A stretch of DNA of 17,784 nucleotides. It comes from Bacillota bacterium. GTDB taxonomy: Bacteria; Bacillota; Clostridia; Lachnospirales; Lachnospiraceae. Both the position numbers and the translations under genes were made by a program. The notes beneath the pieces were generated by a model. That model did not search any database. It saw only the letters and a program-made list of their open reading frames with translations, and was not told the DNA's origin. The stretch spans positions 1 to 17,784 of the forward strand of contig JAEYRR010000162.1 in NCBI GenBank assembly GCA_023435505.1. The letters are read 5' to 3'. Shown here piece by piece: positions 16,561-17,784 of this stretch; position 1 is the stretch's first letter; each line of letters starts with the position of its first letter.

Positions 16561-17784
16561 ATGGAAAAATCAATGGAAAAAATAGTTGCCCTAGCAAAAG
16601 CAAGAGGGTTTGTATATCCAGGCTCAGAGATTTATGGTGGTTTGGCGAATACTTGGGATTATGGTAATCTTGGAGTAGAGCTAAAGAATAACGTAAAAAA
16701 AGCATGGTGGAAGAAATTTATTCAGGAGAATCCTTATAACGTAGGTGTAGATTGTGCCATCCTGATGAATCCACAAACCTGGGTTGCTAGCGGACATCTG
16801 GGCAGTTTTTCCGATCCTCTTATGGATTGTAAAGAATGCCGTGAACGTTTCCGTGCAGATAAACTGATTGAAGACTATATGGCTGAACATGGTATGACAA
16901 TTGAAGGTTCCGTAGATGCTTGGTCCAATGAAGAGATGAGTCAATTTATAGAGGAAAAGAACATTTGTTGTCCATCCTGTGGAAAACATAATTTTACTGA
17001 TATTCGTCAATTCAATCTGATGTTCAAGACCTTCCAGGGTGTTACAGAGGATGCAAAGAATACCGTTTATCTTCGTCCTGAAACCGCACAGGGTATCTTT
17101 GTAAACTTCAAGAATGTACAAAGAACCTCTAGAAAGAAAATACCTTTTGGTATCGGACAGGTTGGTAAGTCCTTCCGTAATGAGATTACTCCTGGTAACT
17201 TTACGTTCCGTACCAGAGAATTTGAACAGATGGAGTTAGAATTCTTCTGTGAGCCAGATACTGATTTAGAATGGTTTGCTTACTGGAAGAATTTCTGTAT
17301 CAACTGGTTACAGAACTTAGGTATCAAAGAGGATGAGATGCGTGTTCGTGATCATGACAAGGAAGAGTTATCTTTCTATAGTAAAGCAACCAGCGATATC
17401 GAATTCTTATTCCCATTTGGTTGGGGAGAATTATGGGGTATTGCTGATCGTACGGATTATGACCTGACTCAGCATCAGAATGTATCCGGTGAAGATTTAT
17501 CCTATTTTGATGATGAAAAGAAAGCGAAATATATCCCATATGTAATCGAACCATCTCTTGGAGCGGATCGTGTTACTTTGGCATTTTTATGTGCAGCTTA
17601 CGATGAAGAAGAGATAGGAGAGGGAGATGTAAGAACAGTTCTTCACTTCCACCCTGCCATTGCCCCTGTTAAAATCGGTGTACTTCCACTTTCCAAAAAA
17701 TTAGCGGAACCAGCAGAGAAGATTTATCAGGAATTATGTAAAGAATATAATTGTGAATATGATGACAGAGGTAATATTGGTAAG
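16561..17784 (+). CDS. glyS: Glycyl-tRNA synthetase, dimeric type (3' end outside window)
   Basis: The frame is open from the ATG at 16561 to the last base, giving 408 residues. A GAGAGG ribosome binding site lies upstream. The enzyme attaches glycine to tRNA-Gly and is of the alpha-2 dimeric class II type, not the alpha2-beta2 type of many bacteria. Visible features are the start [20 protein letters not shown] (14-33), the insert with zinc-site-like cysteines C90, C93, C137 and C140, the [10 protein letters not shown] strand (171-180), motif 2 [19 protein letters not shown] (205-223), the [13 protein letters not shown] loop, and motif 3 in [13 protein letters not shown]. The missing part would be the rest of the anticodon-binding domain, which starts at about [15 protein letters not shown]. 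No frameshift or odd residue is seen. Confidence 0.97.
   Translation, partial: MEKSMEKIVALAKARGFVYPGSEIYGGLANTWDYGNLGVELKNNVKKAWWKKFIQENPYNVGVDCAILMNPQTWVASGHLGSFSDPLMDCKECRERFRADKLIEDYMAEHGMTIEGSVDAWSNEEMSQFIEEKNICCPSCGKHNFTDIRQFNLMFKTFQGVTEDAKNTVYLRPETAQGIFVNFKNVQRTSRKKIPFGIGQVGKSFRNEITPGNFTFRTREFEQMELEFFCEPDTDLEWFAYWKNFCINWLQNLGIKEDEMRVRDHDKEELSFYSKATSDIEFLFPFGWGELWGIADRTDYDLTQHQNVSGEDLSYFDDEKKAKYIPYVIEPSLGADRVTLAFLCAAYDEEEIGEGDVRTVLHFHPAIAPVKIGVLPLSKKLAEPAEKIYQELCKEYNCEYDDRGNIGK

Overview
This window looks like ordinary chromosomal DNA from a low-GC, anaerobic Clostridia member, most likely Lachnospiraceae. The signs are AT-rich codon use, AGGAGG-type ribosome binding sites, a dimeric (eukaryal-type) glycyl-tRNA synthetase, an era-recO-lipoprotein-glyS order, a flavodiiron/rubredoxin enzyme and a PreP-like M16 peptidase. 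The family assignment is from recall, not a search. I see no insertion sequence, phage gene, CRISPR array, tRNA or rRNA.

Layout. 1-1986: the end of groES, then groEL and a strong intrinsic terminator. 2004-2582 (minus): an unrecognised 192-aa protein with an internal tandem duplication. 2717-4337: a near-consensus SigA promoter and guaB, ending in a 24-bp-stem terminator shared with a convergent minus-strand operon. That operon (6225 down to 4387) encodes a DUF1461/Lit-type membrane protein, a dCMP deaminase and a membrane-anchored Amidase_2 peptidoglycan amidase. Divergent from it, 6375-8127 holds a SigA promoter, a ZTP (pfl) riboswitch with its own terminator, and purH. 8394-10669: mscL and a four-module flavodiiron protein (diiron, flavodoxin, flavin reductase, rubredoxin), closed by a terminator. 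10887 onwards: a PreP-like metalloprotease, era, a small YqzL-like gene, recO, a lipoprotein and glyS, which runs off the right edge.

How the genes relate. guaB and purH both serve purine synthesis but are separate units. purH has a ZTP-sensing leader that would raise its expression when the folate-dependent AICAR transformylase step stalls, while guaB has no recognisable riboswitch. The Lit/dCMP deaminase/amidase unit mixes envelope functions with nucleotide metabolism. The flavodiiron protein is the oxygen/NO defence gene of the window. It looks like a fusion of FprA with its electron donor, the high-molecular-weight rubredoxin Hrb.

I did not find a clearly new multi-gene system. The items most worth a second look are the Lit-like gene and its operon, the FprA-Hrb fusion, the duplicated 192-aa unknown protein, the overlap of the YqzL-like gene with recO and its folded leader, and the terminator that contains both convergent stop codons.
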